From Escherichia ruysiae (GTDB taxonomy: Bacteria > Pseudomonadota > Gammaproteobacteria > Enterobacterales > Enterobacteriaceae), in contig NZ_JAVIWS010000001.1 of NCBI RefSeq assembly GCF_031323975.1, forward strand, positions 1,364,001 through 1,428,000: 64,000 nucleotides of DNA. The letters are read 5' to 3'. Both the position numbers and the translations under genes were made by a program. How positions within the stretch are numbered: the stretch's first letter is position 1; every line of letters starts with the position of its first letter. A model generated the notes under the pieces. The model was not told where the DNA came from. It ran no database searches and saw only the letters and a program-made list of their open reading frames with translations. This document shows positions 60,450-64,000 of this stretch, in pieces.

Positions 60450-60998
60450 TTAAAAACCAGGATCCCAATCTACTTCGATTGAACGAGTAGTGAGATCGAC
60501 TTTCTTGATAACCTGCCCATCGAGGAACGGTACGAGACGTTCCTTGATACCAAACGCATCTTTCAGGTTTGCCTTAATGACGAGAACGTCATTAGATCCG
60601 GTTTCCATCATGTCGACGACTTTACCGAGATCGTAGCCTTCAGTGGTCACTACCTGGCAGCCCATCAGGTCTTTCCAGTAGTAGTCACCCTCTTCAAGCT
60701 GAGGCAGCTGCGATGAATCCACGACAATTTCACAGTTCGTCAGCAGGTTCGCCGCATCACGATCGTCAACACCTTTCAGCTTGATGATCATGTCCTGATT
60801 GTGGTGCTTCCAGCTTTCCAGCTGGACTTGCTGCCACTGACCCGCCTTCTGGATAAACCAGGGCTGATAGTCAAAAATGCTTTCGGCGTCTTCGGTGGAA
60901 GAAAACACTCTGAGCCACCCACGAATACCGTAAGACGAACCCATTTTTCCCAAAACGATGGGATCAACAGGTGCTTGCGCGGTGAGTTGTTTGCTCAT
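60450..60998 (-). CDS. rimM: Ribosome maturation factor RimM
   Basis: RimM helps assemble the 30S head by binding S19. The 182 residues show the N-terminal RimM beta-barrel ([17 protein letters not shown]) and a C-terminal PRC-barrel domain ([24 protein letters not shown]). The ATG at 60998 was chosen over one three codons upstream because it matches the known protein. Confidence 0.97.
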
Positions 60999-61016
60999 CA
61001 TGACCACCGTGACAGA

Positions 61017-61368
<352 letters not shown>

Positions 61369-61410
61369 CCAACAGTTGCTAACCCGGCATTAAAAGGCCG
61401 CTGGCGGCGC

Positions 61411-61497
61411 AGCCAGTTTGGTGCCGGAGTGCGCGCAGTCACCGGAGCGTACCCCAGTACGTGAGGATGACGAGCATACCCCGGTGCCAAAATGGCA
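61411..61497. repeat. BoxC-like palindromic repeat, copy 2
   Basis: An imperfect palindrome (CCAGTTTGGTGCCGG facing CCGGTGCCAAAATGG) whose core ACCGGAGCGTAC, AGTACGTGAGGAT and CGAGCA matches copy 1 at 4700-4850. It lies between the ffh 3' end and the rpsP promoter on the same strand. Confidence 0.65.
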
Positions 61498-61512
61498 AAT
61501 AAGCCAGGCCGA

Positions 61513-62874
61513 TTAGCGGCCTGGGAAGCCTGGGGGCATCATACCCTTCATGCTTCTCATCATCTTCGCCATTCCGCCCTTCTTCATTTTCTTCATCATG
61601 CGCTGCATGTCGTCGAACTGCTTCAGAAGACGGTTAACGTCCTGCACCTGCATACCGCAACCGGCAGCGATACGGCGTTTACGCGAACCTTTGATGATTT
61701 CTGGCTTAGCGCGCTCTTTCATCGTCATCGAGTTGATGATGGCTTCCATACGCACCAGCACTTTATCGTCCATCTGGGACTTCACGTTATCCGGGATCTG
61801 CCCCATGCCCGGCAGCTTGCCCATCAGGCTGGCCATGCCGCCCATATTTTTCATCTGGCGCAACTGCTCAAGGAAATCGTTGAGATCGAAGCCATCACCT
61901 TTTTTCAGCTTGCTGGCTAATTTCTCAGCCTGCGCGCGGTCAACTTTGCTTTCGATATCTTCGATCAGCGACAGAACATCGCCCATGCCGAGAATGCGTG
62001 AAGCGATACGATCCGGGTGGAACGGCTCCAGCGCCTCTGTTTTCTCGCCAACACCGAGGAACTTGATGGGCTTGCCGGTAATATGGCGAATAGAAAGCGC
62101 CGCACCGCCACGCGCATCGCCGTCCACTTTAGTCAACACTACGCCGGTAAGCGGTAACGCTTCATTGAACGCTTTTGCCGTATTGGCAGCATCCTGACCG
62201 GTCATGGCGTCAACCACAAACAGGGTTTCAACCGGGTTAATCGACGCATGGACCTGTTTGATCTCATCCATCATCGCTTCGTCAACGTGCAGACGACCGG
62301 CGGTATCCACCAGCAGCACGTCGTAGAATTTCAGTTTGGCTTCTTTCAGCGCCGCATTAACAATATCAACCGGCTTCTGACCAACATCTGAAGGGAAGAA
62401 ATCGACGCCTACCTGTTCGGCCAGCGTCTCAAGCTGTTTGATTGCCGCCGGGCGATAAACGTCGGCAGAAACCACCAGCACTTTCTTCTTGTGCTTCTCG
62501 CGCAGGAACTTACCGAGTTTACCCACGCTGGTTGTTTTACCGGCACCTTGCAGGCCCGCCATCAGCACCACCGCAGGCGGTTGCGCAGCCAGGTTCAGGG
62601 TCTGGTTCTCTTCGCCCATCGCCGCAACCAACTCGTTACGGACGATTTTGACGAACTCCTGCCCCGGCGTCAGGCTTTTATTAACTTCATGACCAACCGC
62701 TTTCTCTTTTACGCGATTGATAAACTCACGCACTACCGGCAGAGCGACGTCCGCCTCCAACAGCGCCATGCGCACTTCGCGCAGCGTATCTTTAACGTTG
62801 TCTTCAGTAAGGCGTCCACGGCCACTGATATTGCGCAGCGTGCGCGACAAACGATCGGTTAAATTATCAAACAT
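61513..62874 (-). CDS. ffh: Signal recognition particle protein Ffh
   Basis: Ffh with 4.5S RNA targets nascent membrane proteins to FtsY. The 453 residues have an N-domain, a GTPase G-domain with G1 GLQGAGKTT at 107-115, DTAGR and TKVDGDARGG, and a methionine-rich M-domain (about 325-453, MKNMGGMASLMGKLPGMG and the tail MMKKMKKGGMAKMMRSMKGM). It is divergent from ypjD. Both ends carry palindromic sequence; the stop lies in a small hairpin. Confidence 0.98.
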   Translation of the reverse strand: MFDNLTDRLSRTLRNISGRGRLTEDNVKDTLREVRMALLEADVALPVVREFINRVKEKAVGHEVNKSLTPGQEFVKIVRNELVAAMGEENQTLNLAAQPPAVVLMAGLQGAGKTTSVGKLGKFLREKHKKKVLVVSADVYRPAAIKQLETLAEQVGVDFFPSDVGQKPVDIVNAALKEAKLKFYDVLLVDTAGRLHVDEAMMDEIKQVHASINPVETLFVVDAMTGQDAANTAKAFNEALPLTGVVLTKVDGDARGGAALSIRHITGKPIKFLGVGEKTEALEPFHPDRIASRILGMGDVLSLIEDIESKVDRAQAEKLASKLKKGDGFDLNDFLEQLRQMKNMGGMASLMGKLPGMGQIPDNVKSQMDDKVLVRMEAIINSMTMKERAKPEIIKGSRKRRIAAGCGMQVQDVNRLLKQFDDMQRMMKKMKKGGMAKMMRSMKGMMPPGFPGR

Positions 62875-63040
62875 TGTCTCTCGCCTGGGGTGGAAACGGT
62901 TGGCCGCAATCGCGACACATCATCTGTATTTTGCCGCAGTATAACATGAAGGCGTCTTTGTTGTTATGCAACGGTTGGAGCAGCGTTCACCTGACGCTAT
63001 ACTGCTTTTCTTTCTCATTGCTCAAACTGTCGACATCACT

Positions 63041-63832
63041 ATGCCCGTTTTTGCTCTGCTCGCGCTCGTCGCCTACTCCGTCAGTCTCGCGCTGATTGTT
63101 CCCGGTCTGCTGCAAAAAAACGGCGGCTGGCGGCGAATGGCTATTATTTCTGCGGTCATCGCGCTGGTCTGCCACGCTATCGCTCTTGAAGCCCGCATTT
63201 TGCCTGGCGGCGATAGCGGACAAAACCTTAGCCTGTTGAATGTCGGTTCGCTGGTCAGCCTGATGATTTGTACGGTAATGACCATCGTGGCCTCACGCAA
63301 CCGTGGCTGGCTGCTGTTGCCGATTGTTTATGCCTTTGCGCTCATCAATCTGGCGCTGGCGACCTTCATGCCCAATGAATACATCACTCATCTGGAAGCA
63401 ACGCCAGGAATGCTGGTGCACATTGGCTTATCGCTCTTTTCCTATGCCACGCTAATTATTGCCGCCCTGTACGCGTTGCAACTGGCATGGATTGATTATC
63501 AACTGAAGAACAAGAAGCTGGCATTCAATCAGGAAATGCCGCCGCTGATGAGTATTGAGCGTAAAATGTTCCACATTACGCAAATTGGCGTGGTGCTGTT
63601 AACGCTCACTCTTTGTACCGGCCTGTTCTACATGCACAACTTATTTAGCATGGAAAATATCGACAAGGCCGTGCTCTCTATTGTGGCGTGGTTTGTCTAT
63701 ATTGTGCTGCTGTGGGGGCATTATCATGAAGGATGGCGTGGGCGCCGCGTCGTTTGGTTTAACGTTGCAGGAGCGGTCATCCTTACACTGGCCTACTTTG
63801 GCAGCCGAATTGTCCAGCAGTTAATCAGCTAA
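63041..63832 (+). CDS. ypjD: Inner-membrane protein YpjD, cytochrome c assembly family
   Basis: YpjD is an inner-membrane protein related to the CcmC/CcsA group that handles haem in cytochrome c maturation. The 263 residues have eight hydrophobic segments and the family's tryptophan/histidine-containing stretch ATPGMLVHIGLSLFSYATLI. The ATG at 63041 gives the known length. A proposed partnership with the magnesium-transport protein YfjD next to it is inference from adjacency, as ypjD and yfjD are 20 bp apart. Confidence 0.88.
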   Translation: MPVFALLALVAYSVSLALIVPGLLQKNGGWRRMAIISAVIALVCHAIALEARILPGGDSGQNLSLLNVGSLVSLMICTVMTIVASRNRGWLLLPIVYAFALINLALATFMPNEYITHLEATPGMLVHIGLSLFSYATLIIAALYALQLAWIDYQLKNKKLAFNQEMPPLMSIERKMFHITQIGVVLLTLTLCTGLFYMHNLFSMENIDKAVLSIVAWFVYIVLLWGHYHEGWRGRRVVWFNVAGAVILTLAYFGSRIVQQLIS

Positions 63833-63852
63833 AACCAGAAAAGGAGTTTCCC

Positions 63853-64000
63853 CTGGAACATATCTCTACTACCACGTTGATCATAATTCTGATCATCATG
63901 GTGGTCATTTCAGCCTATTTTTCCGGCTCCGAAACCGGAATGATGACACTCAACCGCTATCGTCTGCGGCATATGGCGAAGCAGGGTAATCGTTCGGCTA
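63853..64000 (+). CDS. yfjD: CorC/HlyC-type CNNM-family membrane protein YfjD, N-terminal part (cut by window edge)
   Basis: YfjD is a paralogue of proteins linked to divalent cation export and resistance (CorB/CNNM class: membrane domain plus CBS domains). The visible 49 codons read EHISTTTLIIILIIMVVISAYFSG in two parts and SGSETGMMTLNRYRLRH, the conserved DUF21 start. The codon before GAA is CTG at 63853, with AAGGAG six bases upstream; in-frame TTG (63877) and ATG (63898) lie inside the first membrane helix. The rest of the gene is outside the window. Confidence 0.85.
   Translation, partial: MEHISTTTLIIILIIMVVISAYFSGSETGMMTLNRYRLRHMAKQGNRSA

Overview
The window is a chromosomal segment of Escherichia coli or a very close relative such as Shigella. 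Gene order from glyA through hmp, glnB, glrR-qseG-glrK, purL, the rnc/lep and rse-rpoE clusters, the rrnG ribosomal operon, clpB, the aroF-tyrA and pheA genes and the trmD operon to ffh matches my memory of the E. coli K-12 map. Many proteins carry scattered differences from the K-12 versions I remember (TadA C-terminus, YfiN, YfiL, Hmp), so a non-K-12 strain is likely. I see no phage, transposon, integron, CRISPR array or defence island. This is conserved core genome with a few small regulatory elements between genes.

Layout. 1-6.3 kb: the start of glyA, the NO-detoxifying flavohaemoglobin hmp, PII protein glnB and the GlrK/QseG/GlrR envelope-stress system. 6.3-6.8 kb: sRNA GlmY with overlapping sigma54/sigma70 promoters and three GlrR operators. 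6.9-15.2 kb: purL, mltF, tadA, pgpC, yfhH and the ferredoxin yfhL. 15.3-15.9 kb: the ShoB/OhsC type I toxin-antitoxin pair. 15.9-22.4 kb: leftward acpS, pdxJ, recO, era, rnc, lepB, lepA. 22.6-25.5 kb: rseC-rseB-rseA-rpoE with the upstream coupled ORF rseD. 25.7-40.9 kb: NAD synthesis (nadB), tRNA modification (trmN6, yfiF, tapT), RNA helicase srmB, exporter eamB and its LysR neighbour, anaerobic glycyl radical cofactor grcA, ung, trxC, acetyltransferase patZ, pssA with a leader peptide, yfiM and kgtP.

41.2-46.6 kb: rrnG on the minus strand (16S, tRNA-Glu, 23S, 5S) with tandem promoters, antitermination boxA sequences and a terminator. 46.7-52.6 kb: clpB with a heat-shock promoter, yfiH, rluD, bamD, raiA. 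52.6-56.4 kb: aromatic amino acid synthesis, with pheL-pheA under attenuation and aroF-tyrA under TyrR. 56.4-59.2 kb: yfiL and the YfiR-YfiN-YfiB cyclic-di-GMP module. 59.3-62.9 kb: rpsP-rimM-trmD-rplS and ffh. 63.0-64.0 kb: ypjD and the first part of yfjD, which seems to start at CTG.

No wholly new system is evident. The most rewarding parts are small: overlapping leader ORFs (rseD, pssL and two unnamed candidates), the antisense-like duplicated segment in shoB/ohsC, a terminator-like hairpin in the rpsP leader, an internal clpB start, and two copies of a BoxC-like palindromic repeat.
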